Source of the DNA: Endozoicomonas_A sp049275935
GTDB lineage: Bacteria; Pseudomonadota; Gammaproteobacteria; Pseudomonadales; Endozoicomonadaceae
Length of the DNA stretch: 64,000 bases
Reading direction: 5' to 3'
NCBI RefSeq assembly: GCF_049275935.1
Contig: NZ_CP184830.1
Coordinates: 2,170,001-2,234,000 of the forward strand
The notes under the pieces are model-generated. The model saw nothing but the letters and a program-made list of their open reading frames with translations, had not been told where the DNA came from and ran no database searches. Position 1 is the stretch's first letter, and the number at the start of each line of letters is the position of its first letter. The position numbers and the translations under genes were made by a program. This document shows positions 36,115 to 44,634 of this stretch, one piece after another.

Positions 36115-36596
36115 AATGACTCTTGGAATTTCTGGCAGCTTGAGCACAAACCTGTGAGTTCAATCGCAGTGTCAACGATCTTGAATCCCTGATCAGAGGC
36201 ACAGGAGCTAATCGACTGGTTAATGGCCTGATGATCGATTTCCTGTGTCACGCGGCACTTCTCGCAGATAAGAAAACAGCTGTTATGTTTTATGCCGGGA
36301 TGCGGGCAGCCAATAAAAGCGTTAAGAGAGGAGAGACGGTGAACCAGGCCCTGCTCCAACAAGAAGTCCAGGGCGCGATAAACCGTGGGGGGTTGAGCTA
36401 CCCGCTCTTCCTGCTTCGTCAGTTGGGCAAGAATCTCATAGGCTCCAACGGGTTGATGGCTCTGCCATACCAGTTCCAGTACTTTCTCACGGAGATGGGT
36501 CAGCCTGACTCCCCTCTGTTGACAGAGTATACGAGCCTCCTGCAAGGCTTCTGATATACACACATGATGGTCGTGATGCTGGTGGACACTGATCAT
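36111..36596 (-). CDS. zur: Zinc uptake regulator Zur (Fur family)
   Basis: A 161-residue transcriptional repressor. The N-terminal winged helix (RGVRLTHLREKVLELVWQ, VAQPPTVYRALDFLLEQGLV) binds DNA. The C-terminal part has metal-binding CEKC and CSSC pairs and several His residues, as in Zur. With zinc bound it represses zinc uptake genes. A 13-base palindrome at 36624-36636, 28 bp upstream, is a likely autoregulatory operator for zur-znuC-znuB. The N-terminus HQHHDHH is extra His-rich. Confidence 0.94.
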   Translation of the reverse strand: MISVHQHHDHHVCISEALQEARILCQQRGVRLTHLREKVLELVWQSHQPVGAYEILAQLTKQEERVAQPPTVYRALDFLLEQGLVHRLSSLNAFIGCPHPGIKHNSCFLICEKCRVTQEIDHQAINQSISSCASDQGFKIVDTAIELTGLCSSCQKFQESL

Positions 36597-36623
36597 GACA
36601 ATGAAAGGTAGTTGGTGAACGAT

Positions 36624-36636
36624 GTTATATTATAAC
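36624..36636. promoter_or_regulatory. Zur box upstream of zur-znuCB
   Basis: GTTATATTATAAC is a perfect palindrome around a central T and fits the GTTATA-N-TATAAC form of gammaproteobacterial Zur operators. A box differing only in the central base precedes znuA at 53611. Confidence 0.85.
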
Positions 36637-36825
36637 CAAACTTCTATCCATAATCGAAAGAGTATTCATTTCGAACCGGGCGGGAGGTCAATTTCGTCAG
36701 AGCTGACGGGCTGATCCTGATTCTCGATGTATTCCTTGATGCAGAGAAAGCCCTTCGAAGTGTAGCTTTATCCGATTATTGTGAGGAATCGTTCCTTAAC
36801 GGCTGTTACATCATAGTCATTTTAT

Positions 36826-38544
36826 TTACTTCCGATCACCCTGATTTTCAATTCTCTGGCGTTTGCGTTTTGGCTCCTCGCTATGCATCCTGCGACCGTG
36901 GGCATTAAGGCCGGCAGAAGAAGCAAACCGGCGATTACAGTCTGGTTTGTCACAGGCATAGGGCTTTTCCATAGTATGTTTACTGCGAGTGTGGGTATCA
37001 CGCTCGGTTGCAGTAACGAACTGGCGATCACAGTCTTGCTCGTTACAGGCATAAGGCTTTTCACTGGCATGCACCCTGAGAATGTGGGCATCACGGTCGC
37101 AAATAAAAGCGAATCGACGATCACAGCCTGGATCGATGCAGGCATGGGGCTTTTCCCTATTATGCATTCTGCGAAAGTGCATGTTGCAGTCGGAATTGGA
37201 AATGAACCGGCGACCACAGTTTGGATTGCTGCAGGCATAGGGTTTTTCCATAGTATGCATCCTGCGAATATGTCTATCACGCTCCGTTGCAGAAGCGAAC
37301 CGGTGATTACAGTCTGGATAGGTGCAGAGATGAGGCTTTTCCCTGGCATGTATCCTACGAATGTGGGCATTGCGGTCGCAAATAACAGCGAACCGGCGAT
37401 TACAGTAAGGATCGGTGCAGGGATAGAGTTTTACCTCAGTATGCTTCCTGAGAACGTGGGCATTACGGTTGGAAATAGAAGCGAACTGACGATTACAGTC
37501 TGAATCTGTGCAGGCATGAGGCTTTTCCCTGCCATGCATCCTGCGAGCGTGGGCATTTCGGTTGGAAACAGAAGTGAACCGGCGATTGCAGTCTGGAGCG
37601 ATGCAGGTATGGGGCTTTGCTGTTTCTGAGGCGGCTTCGGGGAAATTGGCTTTTGTAGGGGTATCAAAGTAGAATTCGGGGTGCTCACAAAATGATTCAC
37701 CACAAGTTCGGCAAGGCTCGATATCTTCATGATGGTTTTCTTCTGTCTCCGCGTTTTCTGATGTGTCTTCGCTCGTGCCTTCATCCTCATTTTCCTGATT
37801 CTTGGTATTCTCAGGACTTGATTGGCCTTCATTGCCTGTCGCTCCTTCACTGTTTCCATCACCGGGCGAGGCTCTGCTTATTTGGCTTTGATCATCGGAA
37901 CAGCGCGGCAGGCAGTAGCGGGTATCAGGCTTTAAGGGTGTCTCCTCGTGAGCTGGCTCTTCATATCGAATATTTGCATCATTGGAGTCATCAGGCTCAT
38001 TCCCACTCTCTTCAAAGACATACCACTCGATAGTTTCATCCTCTCCGTCCTGTTTACCCTCACGTACCGGCCCATCTGTGCATTCCCAGTAGCTGCGAAA
38101 TAACTTCGGCCATCTGCCCTGTTTGTAAGCTTCAGTCCCCGAGTCAAACTCAGGGAATACACTCTGCCCGGCAAGGGACACTGAAGTTGATGATGGGAGT
38201 GATGCGTTGAATTTCAGTTGTGAAATACTCTGGGGAGATAGTCCGAGCTTGATGCTTTTGGTGGGCTGGAGCCGGACACGGGCTGGATCCTTGTTCCCGA
38301 AACACAGCTGTTCTCCCTGGATTTTCGTAGTTATGCAATGTGTGTCAGGGAATGGAAGGACATTCGCTTCTTTGAGGTATATTGCTTGCGTGGATGTGAC
38401 CTCAACAAAAAGTTGTTGGGTGGTCAAAAGTGTTCTGCCGTGCGCCATAAAAAAGGCAAGATATTCGTCCATGCTGTAGCAATTTGAGCTGACTTTGCTG
38501 AAGGCCGCGATCCAAATCAGCAAGAATTTTTTTACAGCTTGCAA
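36826..38544 (-). CDS. C2H2 zinc-finger protein with eukaryote-like finger array
   Basis: A 572-residue protein. An N-terminal hydrophobic stretch (KKFLLIWIAAF) looks like a secretion signal. Residues about 150-280 are acidic and Ser/Glu-rich. Residues 314-554 hold eight consecutive C2H2 fingers of the form C-x4-C-x12-H-x4-H, joined by TGEKP-like linkers (GREKP, TMEKP, ASEKP). The C-terminus has a basic cluster PKRKRQR resembling a nuclear localisation signal. Multi-finger arrays of this style are typical of eukaryotic transcription factors. A secreted nuclear effector is an attractive inference but no function is shown. It stands alone between zur and a DUF2782 gene. Confidence 0.9.
   Translation of the reverse strand: MQAVKKFLLIWIAAFSKVSSNCYSMDEYLAFFMAHGRTLLTTQQLFVEVTSTQAIYLKEANVLPFPDTHCITTKIQGEQLCFGNKDPARVRLQPTKSIKLGLSPQSISQLKFNASLPSSTSVSLAGQSVFPEFDSGTEAYKQGRWPKLFRSYWECTDGPVREGKQDGEDETIEWYVFEESGNEPDDSNDANIRYEEPAHEETPLKPDTRYCLPRCSDDQSQISRASPGDGNSEGATGNEGQSSPENTKNQENEDEGTSEDTSENAETEENHHEDIEPCRTCGESFCEHPEFYFDTPTKANFPEAASETAKPHTCIAPDCNRRFTSVSNRNAHARRMHGREKPHACTDSDCNRQFASISNRNAHVLRKHTEVKLYPCTDPYCNRRFAVICDRNAHIRRIHAREKPHLCTYPDCNHRFASATERDRHIRRMHTMEKPYACSNPNCGRRFISNSDCNMHFRRMHNREKPHACIDPGCDRRFAFICDRDAHILRVHASEKPYACNEQDCDRQFVTATERDTHTRSKHTMEKPYACDKPDCNRRFASSAGLNAHGRRMHSEEPKRKRQRIENQGDRK
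36877..37611. repeat. Eight 90-bp repeats encoding zinc fingers
   Basis: The finger-coding part is a tandem array with a 90-base (30-codon) period. Units are diverged but retain Cys and His codons at fixed positions. The repeat also produces a long antisense open frame, which I treat as a shadow. Confidence 0.85.
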
Positions 38545-38695
38545 TGTTCGAGTTTTCCTTTGAATGTAAGTTGAAAACTCAGGTTAGACAATCTTGGTGA
38601 TAGTGAGGCGTTTTAAGCAGAAATCATTGCAAAATCGTGAACAGGTAGCAGCCTGACGGGAATCCCGCACCCACTGAGAGTAAAGGCTCAGCCAT

Positions 38696-39106
38696 CTACT
38701 CCCATTTAAAAATAGTCCAGGATGGAATCAGCATTTCGGGTTTGGTGGGATCTATAAAGTTACCCATATGATCCGCTGCGACCAGATAGTAAGGTTCGCC
38801 AAACTCGGGGGTGACATGGATCCCGTAAAGAAAGCCATTAATTCGGTATTCCTTTATGATTCCTTGGCTGCCGGGACGAATGACTACGGTAGTGTCATCC
38901 CTTTGCTCAAGATCTTCCGGACGCAGGTTTTTAGGAATTTTTTCAAAATCTTCCTTGCTGATCGTTGTCGATTCAGGTTGAACGACTTTGGGAGGCTTTT
39001 CCAGAGCAGCTTCTGTCGGGTTGGATGACGGTGGAGAGTTGGCACAGCCGAGAAGAAATAAAGACATGATTGCAGCAAAAGCCATTGAACCTGTTACTGA
39101 TTTCAT
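38696..39106 (-). CDS. DUF2782 family lipoprotein
   Basis: A 136-residue protein from the ATG at 39106, with a lipoprotein signal peptide (LFLLGC lipobox) and a C-terminal domain containing VIRPGSQGIIKEYRINGFLY, IHVTPEFGEPYYLVAADHMG and IPSWTIFKW. This is the pattern of DUF2782. Genes of this family commonly sit next to polA, divergently oriented, as here. The function is unknown. The TTG at 39118 is a less likely start. Confidence 0.82.
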   Translation of the reverse strand: MKSVTGSMAFAAIMSLFLLGCANSPPSSNPTEAALEKPPKVVQPESTTISKEDFEKIPKNLRPEDLEQRDDTTVVIRPGSQGIIKEYRINGFLYGIHVTPEFGEPYYLVAADHMGNFIDPTKPEMLIPSWTIFKWE

Positions 39107-39264
39107 AGCGTGCCCCAAGTAATAACCATGTGTCCGTTTGCAAAAAGAGATTAAAATAGCAGTCTACTCCAATATTTGGGAGGCTGTAGCCGATGGTGTT
39201 CAGTTATATAAATGTCTGAATGCTACTTTTGCGACAGTCTCTTTAACCAGAGATCAATTCAGCA

Positions 39265-42003
39265 ATGTCAGACCAAGCCAATCCGCCCCTTGTGCTCGTA
39301 GATGGATCTTCTTACCTCTATCGGGCTTTCCATGCTTCAGAACGAGCGAACCTGAGAACATCAGACGGTCGTCCAACAGGTGCTATCCGTGTGATGACGA
39401 ACATGCTGAAGAGTCTGCTTAAGGAGTATCCGGGCAGTCCTGTAGCGGTCGTCTTTGATGCTAAGGGGAAAAACTTCCGGCATGATCTGTACGAGGAGTA
39501 CAAGGCAACCCGCAAGCCTATGCCGGACGATCTGCGCTCACAGGTCCAACCGATTCACGAAATGGTTCGAGCCCTGGGTATGCCGTTGTTGATGATTGAG
39601 GGTGTGGAAGCAGACGATGTCATTGGCACTCTGGCAAGAGAAGCCACTGAGAAAAAAATTGCTACCGTCATCTCAACCGGTGACAAGGATATTGCGCAAT
39701 TGGTTTCTGAGCATGTCACTTTGATCGACACCATGAACGATACCCGTACTGATCTGGATGGCGTTGTGGACAAGTTTGGTATTCCAGCGCACCTGATTAT
39801 TGATTATCTCGCCCTGATGGGTGACTCCAGTGACAATATTCCCGGCATGCCCGGGGTTGGTCAGAAAACCGCTTTGGCTCTGTTACAGGGGATTGGCAGT
39901 ATTGACGAGATTGCCAAACGTCTGGATGAAGTCCCTGCCCTGGGCTTCAGGGGCAGCAAAAATTTTGCTCCCAAGTTTGAAGAGCACCAGGATCTTGTGT
40001 GGCTTTCCCGGGATCTGGCCACTATCAAAACCGATGTCCAGCTGCCTGTTGCAATTGAGGACCTGAAAGCGGAACCGGTAGATAAAAATGCTTTGCTGAC
40101 TCTCTATAAAGAGTATGAATTCCGTTCCATGATCGCTGAACTGGAAAAAGACATGGACGGAGGCGCAGAAACTGGGTCGGCCAAGCCAGCTGTACACGCT
40201 GAATATGAGACGGTTCTCGATCAAGAGACTTTTGGCCGCTGGCAGAAAATATTGAATGACTCGGAGCTGTTTTCTTTTGATACCGAAACCACCAGTCTGA
40301 ATTATATGGAAGCAGAACTGGTTGGACTCTCTTTCGCTGTAGAAGCGGGTAAGGCCGCCTACGTTCCGGTGGCCCACGACTATGTTGGCGCACCCGGTCA
40401 GCTGGATAGAAACTGGGTGCTGGAGCAGCTAAAACCGCTACTGGAGAATCCTGAAAAGAAAAAAGTAGGCCAGAACCTGAAATACGATAAAAGTGTGCTG
40501 GCTAACTATGATATCAGTCTGGAAGGTATCCATTGGGATACCATGCTTGAGTCCTATGTGCTGAACTCAACCGCTACCCGCCATGATATGGATAGCCTGG
40601 CTCAGAAGTACCTCGACCATCAATGCATCTCTTTTGAAGAGATTGCAGGCAAAGGTAAAAAGCAGCTCACTTTCAACCAGATTGATCTTGAAATAGCGGC
40701 GCCCTACGCGGCGGAAGATGCGGACATTACCCTGAGACTGCATGAAACGATTGCCCCTCAACTGGAGCATGAGCCGTCTCTGTACTCTGTATTTCGTGAT
40801 ATAGAAATGCCCCTGGTAGCTGTTATGTCGCGGATGGAAAGGCAGGGAGCCCGAGTTAATGGCCACCTGCTGGCGCAGCAGAGTATGGAGATTGGCGAGC
40901 GTCTACATGAGCTTGAAAAGCAGGCTCATGATGCAGCGGGAGAGCCTTTCAACCTGGCGTCTCCCAAACAATTGCAGGCGATTCTGTTTGAGAAGCTGGG
41001 TCTGCCGGTCATCAAGAAAACACCGAAGGGGCAAGCTTCCACCGCTGAAGAAGTGCTTCAGGAGCTGGCACTGGATTATCCCCTGCCAAAACTTCTGATT
41101 GAACATCGTGGCCTTAGCAAGTTGAAGTCGACTTACACCGATAAGCTGCCCCAGATGATCAATCCGGCCACTGGGCGAATTCATACTTCTTATCATCAGG
41201 CGGTGACAGCAACCGGTCGTTTGTCCTCCTCTGATCCTAACCTTCAGAACATTCCTATTCGAACCGAGGAAGGACGCAAGGTTCGCCAGGCCTTTGTCGC
41301 TCCTGAAGGCTATCAATTGATTGCTGCTGACTACTCACAGATAGAGCTGAGAATCATGGCTCATCTTTCTGATGACGCCGGTTTGTTGGAAGCCTTTGCG
41401 CAGGGTCTGGATATTCACAAAGCCACAGCTGCGGAAGTCTTCGGCGTTGCGCTGGATGAGGTCACTTCAGAGCAGCGCAGAAGTGCCAAGGCGATTAATT
41501 TTGGTCTAATCTACGGAATGTCTTCTTTCGGACTGGCCAAACAGTTGGGTATTTCCAGAAAGTCAGCACAAGAGTACATCAACCTTTATTTCGATCGTTA
41601 CCCTGGTGTGCTTCATTACATGGACCGAACCAGAGAGTCTGCCAAAGAAAAAGGGTATGTTGAGACCTTGTTTGGACGCAGGCTCTACCTTCCCGAAATC
41701 AATGCTCGCAATGGTATGCGTCGTCAGGCAGCGGAGCGGACTGCGATCAACGCCCCCATGCAGGGAACGGCGGCAGATATCATAAAAAGAGCGATGGCTC
41801 ATGTGGATCAGTGGCTTTCAGAGAGTGAACTGGATGCCAGAATGGTTATGCAAGTCCACGATGAGCTGGTGCTGGAAGTAGCAGAGGATCAGCTGGAGAT
41901 CGTAAAAGCCGGTGTTGTGGAAAAAATGTCCCAGGCTGCAGACCTGAAGGTTCCCCTGGTGGTAGAAGCGGGCTCCGGATACAACTGGGATGAAGCTCAC
42001 TGA
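39265..42003 (+). CDS. polA: DNA polymerase I
   Basis: A 912-residue full-length enzyme. It has an N-terminal 5'-3' nuclease domain (LVDGSSYLYRAFHA; EGVEADDVIGTLA; DKDIAQLV; GDSSDNIPGMPGVGQKTA), a 3'-5' exonuclease domain with its acidic DxE intact (FDTET, D339/E341), and a polymerase domain with motif A DYSQIEL (689-695), the O helix RRSAKAINFGLIYGMSS and motif C VHDELVLE (864-871). It processes Okazaki fragments and fills repair gaps. A 37-base palindrome follows the stop, then the candidate sRNA locus. Confidence 0.98.
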   Translation: MSDQANPPLVLVDGSSYLYRAFHASERANLRTSDGRPTGAIRVMTNMLKSLLKEYPGSPVAVVFDAKGKNFRHDLYEEYKATRKPMPDDLRSQVQPIHEMVRALGMPLLMIEGVEADDVIGTLAREATEKKIATVISTGDKDIAQLVSEHVTLIDTMNDTRTDLDGVVDKFGIPAHLIIDYLALMGDSSDNIPGMPGVGQKTALALLQGIGSIDEIAKRLDEVPALGFRGSKNFAPKFEEHQDLVWLSRDLATIKTDVQLPVAIEDLKAEPVDKNALLTLYKEYEFRSMIAELEKDMDGGAETGSAKPAVHAEYETVLDQETFGRWQKILNDSELFSFDTETTSLNYMEAELVGLSFAVEAGKAAYVPVAHDYVGAPGQLDRNWVLEQLKPLLENPEKKKVGQNLKYDKSVLANYDISLEGIHWDTMLESYVLNSTATRHDMDSLAQKYLDHQCISFEEIAGKGKKQLTFNQIDLEIAAPYAAEDADITLRLHETIAPQLEHEPSLYSVFRDIEMPLVAVMSRMERQGARVNGHLLAQQSMEIGERLHELEKQAHDAAGEPFNLASPKQLQAILFEKLGLPVIKKTPKGQASTAEEVLQELALDYPLPKLLIEHRGLSKLKSTYTDKLPQMINPATGRIHTSYHQAVTATGRLSSSDPNLQNIPIRTEEGRKVRQAFVAPEGYQLIAADYSQIELRIMAHLSDDAGLLEAFAQGLDIHKATAAEVFGVALDEVTSEQRRSAKAINFGLIYGMSSFGLAKQLGISRKSAQEYINLYFDRYPGVLHYMDRTRESAKEKGYVETLFGRRLYLPEINARNGMRRQAAERTAINAPMQGTAADIIKRAMAHVDQWLSESELDARMVMQVHDELVLEVAEDQLEIVKAGVVEKMSQAADLKVPLVVEAGSGYNWDEAH

Positions 42004-42038
42004 TGCATCAATGAGGGTAATGTTTCCACGAAAGATTT

Positions 42039-42075
42039 GAAGATGTGAAAAAAATATTATTTTTTTCACATCTTC
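42039..42075. terminator. 37-bp perfect palindrome after polA
   Basis: Two 18-base arms around one base, starting GAAGATGTGAAAAAAATA and mirrored exactly. The A/T run in the arm and GC-containing base make it a likely bidirectional terminator for polA. It abuts the -35 element of the first candidate sRNA. Confidence 0.7.
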
Positions 42076-42077
42076 GG

Positions 42078-42104
42078 GAACTTTTTTGAATTTTGATTGT
42101 CTCA
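42078..42104 (+). promoter_or_regulatory. Sigma-E/AlgU-type promoter of candidate sRNA 1
   Basis: GAACTT (42078-42083), exactly 16 bases, then TCTCA (42100-42104). This fits the envelope-stress sigma factor consensus GAACTT-N16/17-TCTGA. Confidence 0.7.
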
Positions 42105-42110
42105 GTATAT

Positions 42111-42238
42111 GTAGGGAGGCGAAAAGCCTTTCTGCAAACTCCTTGTGTGTTTAGTGTTGGCAATAAAAGCAACGCTGTGTTTCCCGACACAGTCTGCGAG
42201 GAACCGGTTACCTCCCCCCTTGGTAGCCGGTTTTTTTT
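42111..42238 (+). ncRNA. Candidate sRNA 1 at the Spot42/ErsA position
   Basis: About 128 nt between a sigma-E-like promoter and a strong rho-independent terminator: AACCGGTTACC (42202-42212), a C-rich loop, GGTAGCCGGTT (42222-42232) and eight T. No open frame with ribosome-binding site fits it. A 5' hairpin (AGGC/GCCT) and a core including TGTGTGTTTAGTGTTGG are shared with the next unit. The polA-engB interval holds the spf (Spot 42) gene in enterobacteria and, as I recall, AlgU-dependent ErsA in Pseudomonas. The loop contains CCTCC, complementary to Shine-Dalgarno sequences, which hints at translational repression. Confidence 0.75.
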
Positions 42239-42286
42239 GCCTGATGACCTGTCAGAAAAAAAATCAAAAATATTTTCATCCATCGG

Positions 42287-42313
42287 GAACTTTTTAAAAA
42301 TTCAGTTGTCAAA
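42287..42313 (+). promoter_or_regulatory. Sigma-E/AlgU-type promoter of candidate sRNA 2
   Basis: GAACTT (42287-42292), exactly 16 bases, then TCAAA (42309-42313). It repeats the geometry of the promoter 209 bp upstream, including the preceding ATCGG or TTCGG. Confidence 0.65.
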
Positions 42314-42319
42314 AGTTGT

Positions 42320-42450
42320 ATAGCGAGGCAAAACCTTGTGTGTATGTTGTGTGTGTTTAGTGTTGGTATTTAAAGCAGTGCTGTGTTCCCCGACTAAGCC
42401 TGCAATGAACCAGTTACCGCCCCCCCCCCTTTGGTAACTGGTTTTTTTTT
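42320..42450 (+). ncRNA. Candidate sRNA 2, tandem paralogue of sRNA 1
   Basis: About 131 nt. Shares TGTGTGTTTAGTGTTGG, the following A/T-rich AAAGCA, GCTGTGTT and CCCGAC with unit 1, and ends in terminator AACCAGTTACC (42408-42418), a C-tract loop, GGTAACTGGTT (42433-42443) and nine T. Stem bases differ from unit 1 but pairing is preserved (A-T versus G-C changes on both arms), which is compensatory and supports a real RNA structure. No plausible protein is encoded. Confidence 0.75.
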
Positions 42451-42519
42451 GCCTCGAAGAGCGTCAGGCATTGGACGAGTCTCGTTTGGAAGCTGGAGTT
42501 ACAACTGTAAGGTTTCTGT

Positions 42520-42648
42520 TCGGGTCGATAGTCCGATGTGAGAGAAATTCCCCTCCCTTTTCTCTCACTGCAATCTGTGTGTTTGATCTCTCCTTGTCAA
42601 GGAGCTTGGCGCTCCAGCCATCTTCCCCCGTTGGCTGGAGCTTTTTTT
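42520..42648 (+). ncRNA. Candidate structured RNA 3 before the engB end
   Basis: A perfect 10-bp hairpin GTGAGAGAAA / TTTCTCTCAC (42538-42568) with C-rich loop TTCCCCTCCCT is followed by terminator GCTCCAGCC (42611-42619) / GGCTGGAGC (42633-42641) and seven T on the plus strand. The T-run overlaps the stop of the convergent engB gene, and the polarity shows it does not terminate engB. Its promoter is uncertain: TTGGAA-N16-TAAGGT at 42486-42513 is weak. The 5' end is a guess. Confidence 0.5.
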
Positions 42649-43270
42649 ATTCCAGCGCTTCGTCATCCAACAGCAACCAGGTATCCAGACGTTGTGCCAG
42701 TTGATCAACACCGGTTTTCTTAAGGGCAGAAAAAAGTTGTATCGAAATTTGCGGATATTCCGAGAGTTCTCTTTTCAGGTTGTTCAGGGCCTGTTTTGCG
42801 ACACCGGACTTCAATTTGTCACTTTTGGTTAAAAGAATATGCAGTGGCATTCTGGATTCAATGCTCCACTGGAGCATCATTCGGTCAAATTCCTTCAGAG
42901 AGTGGCGGATATCAACCAACAGTACGAGACCCACCAGAGATTCCCGGTTGGTTAAATAATCATCAAGATGTTTTTGCCATTCGATTTTCACAGCTTCCGG
43001 TACTTTGGCGTAGCCGTAACCGGGAAGATCAACCAGATGGATGCTCTCTTCGATATTGAAGTAGTTGATCAGTTGGGTGCGCCCGGGAGTTTTACTGGTA
43101 CGGGCAATTTTTGAGCCCGTCAGGGTATTCAGCGCACTGGATTTACCTGCATTGGAGCGACCAGCAAAGGCAACTTCCCTGCCATTGTCGGGCGGGCACA
43201 GTTTCAGCTTGGGAGCGCTGGTCAGAAATTTGGCCTTGCGATAATTTAAACCGGTTCTGGTTTCACTCAT
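42647..43270 (-). CDS. engB: Ribosome biogenesis GTPase EngB (YihA/YsxC)
   Basis: A 207-residue Era-like GTPase needed for 50S ribosomal subunit assembly. G1 GRSNAGKSS (37-45), G3 DLPGYGYA, and G4 TKSDK are all present, with SKTPGRTQ-like KTPGRTQLINYF as switch I. The ATG at 43270 is supported by the MSETRTGLNYRKAKFLTSAP beginning typical of gammaproteobacterial EngB. It is convergent with polA and the intervening sRNA locus. Confidence 0.96.
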   Translation of the reverse strand: MSETRTGLNYRKAKFLTSAPKLKLCPPDNGREVAFAGRSNAGKSSALNTLTGSKIARTSKTPGRTQLINYFNIEESIHLVDLPGYGYAKVPEAVKIEWQKHLDDYLTNRESLVGLVLLVDIRHSLKEFDRMMLQWSIESRMPLHILLTKSDKLKSGVAKQALNNLKRELSEYPQISIQLFSALKKTGVDQLAQRLDTWLLLDDEALE

Positions 43271-43707
43271 GTGTCAGACCTGTCAGGAAGCTCCCTGGTC
43301 CGGGAGTTTCGCTATAGAAATGAAAAGTTGGCGCAATTTTGCTTGACTTGTGGGGCAAATGGAATAGCCGCGAAGTATTTGCCGACAATTGGCAACCGCT
43401 GGTCGCAGGCTAAATGCCCCCAAAAAAAACAGTTTGTCTGAACACCGGCGAATTTACTGGGCTCAACGACCTATCGGAAAATAGCATTAAGGTATATAAT
43501 GGCCATCGTTTTGAGGCATATGCAGCCATTTTAATCCAGCTTTTTCAGAATAGAGGCCGAGCACAGGTCGAAAAAAGTAGCTGAATAAAGAGGATGTTTG
43601 TAAAGACAGAGGGGTCTCCGCCTTTACAATCAGACGCTGAGCAGCTGACTGGAAGGGTTGGGATAATAACAGTCACTCATGGCAAGTGCCGTAGCTGGGT
43701 CAGGTTA
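43271..43707 (+). promoter_or_regulatory. Intergenic region with cytochrome c4 promoter
   Basis: About 440 bases between divergent engB and cytochrome c4. TATAAT at 43495-43500 is a good -10 candidate toward the cytochrome gene, without a convincing -35. An in-frame extension of the cytochrome reading frame to 43594 has no signal-peptide logic and is ignored. I see nothing else. Confidence 0.4.
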
Positions 43708-44316
43708 ATGAAAAAAGTTATTTTCGGTCTGGTAGTGTCCTTGGGGGTATCAGGTGTGGCATTTGCGAAGGGGGATGCAAATGCTGGAAAAGCCAAAGTG
43801 GCAACCTGTACCGCCTGCCATGGAGCAACAGGTGTAAGCCTGGCGCCCAATTTCCCCAATCTGGCAGGACAGGGCGAACGCTATCTGGTTAAACAGATTT
43901 CAGACATTAAAGCCGGTAACCGCAATGTTCCGGAAATGGCGCCTTTTGTAGGGCAGCTTACAGAACAGGATATCGAAGATATTGCTGCTTTCTATGCGAG
44001 CCAGCCTGCGCCAAAGGGGATAGCCGATCCTCAACAGGTGGGGCTGGGTGAACAGCTGTACCGCTTTGGTGATCAGAAGAAAGGTATTCCTGCTTGTGCA
44101 GCCTGTCATTCTCCAACGGGTCAGGGTAATTCCCTGGCAGGCTTCCCGAAAATCAGTGGTCAACACGCTCAATACACCGCCAAGCAGTTGCGTGATTTCC
44201 GAGAAGGTGAGCGTGTTAATGACGGTGATACCAAAGTGATGAGAAGCATCGCTGAAAAACTGAGCAACAAAGAAGTAGACGCTCTGTCGAGTTACATCAG
44301 TGGTCTGCGGCAATAG
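43708..44316 (+). CDS. Diheme cytochrome c4
   Basis: A 202-residue periplasmic electron carrier. The signal peptide is MKKVIFGLVVSLGVSGVAFA. The first heme site is CTACH (34-38), and the second is CAACH in the duplicated second half. The two domains share the NFPNLAGQ / GFPKISGQHAQY and QLRDFREGER patterns. It shuttles electrons from the bc1 complex to oxidases, so it fits with the caa3 and other oxidases of the cell. The ATG at 43708 is chosen for the signal peptide. The neighbour dsbA follows as in Pseudomonas. Confidence 0.93.
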   Translation: MKKVIFGLVVSLGVSGVAFAKGDANAGKAKVATCTACHGATGVSLAPNFPNLAGQGERYLVKQISDIKAGNRNVPEMAPFVGQLTEQDIEDIAAFYASQPAPKGIADPQQVGLGEQLYRFGDQKKGIPACAACHSPTGQGNSLAGFPKISGQHAQYTAKQLRDFREGERVNDGDTKVMRSIAEKLSNKEVDALSSYISGLRQ

Positions 44317-44367
44317 CGGCGGCCGGTTGAGCAGAACTGATGTCTGGCGATTCGGCCGTAAGCACAA

Positions 44368-44405
44368 AAAACGGTTTGCAATGATAAGTTGTAAACCGTT
44401 TTTTT
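44368..44405 (+). terminator. Rho-independent terminator after cytochrome c4
   Basis: AAACGGTTT (44368-44376) and AAACCGTTT (44393-44401) pair, followed by a T-run to 44405. Typical intrinsic terminator about 50 bp after the stop. The remaining part to 44634 should hold the dsbA promoter. Confidence 0.85.
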
Positions 44406-44634
44406 ATGATTGGAAGAAAGGTAGAAAAATTTTTCTTTGTATGGGCTTTTTAACGTAAAATTTTTTTTATCAATAGTCCGACATTCAACAAGAATTTGCT
44501 TTGAAAATACCTTATCTTTCCTGATCGATACGATAGGATAACAGAGAGGGTTACCTCTGCTTGGACTCACTGCCCAGACTTCTGTTAACTTGTCACTCTG
44601 ATAGATCATTATAAAAGCCTTGGAGTGTTTTTAG

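Noticed and set aside
36883..37503. 206-codon plus-strand frame antisense to the zinc-finger array
   Set aside because: Its repeats are the mirror of the 90-bp finger repeats; the codon pattern and Cys/His spacing support only the minus strand.
42093..42323. 76-codon frame across the first sRNA candidate
   Set aside because: It crosses a terminator and a second promoter, has no ribosome-binding site, and is not preserved in the tandem unit.
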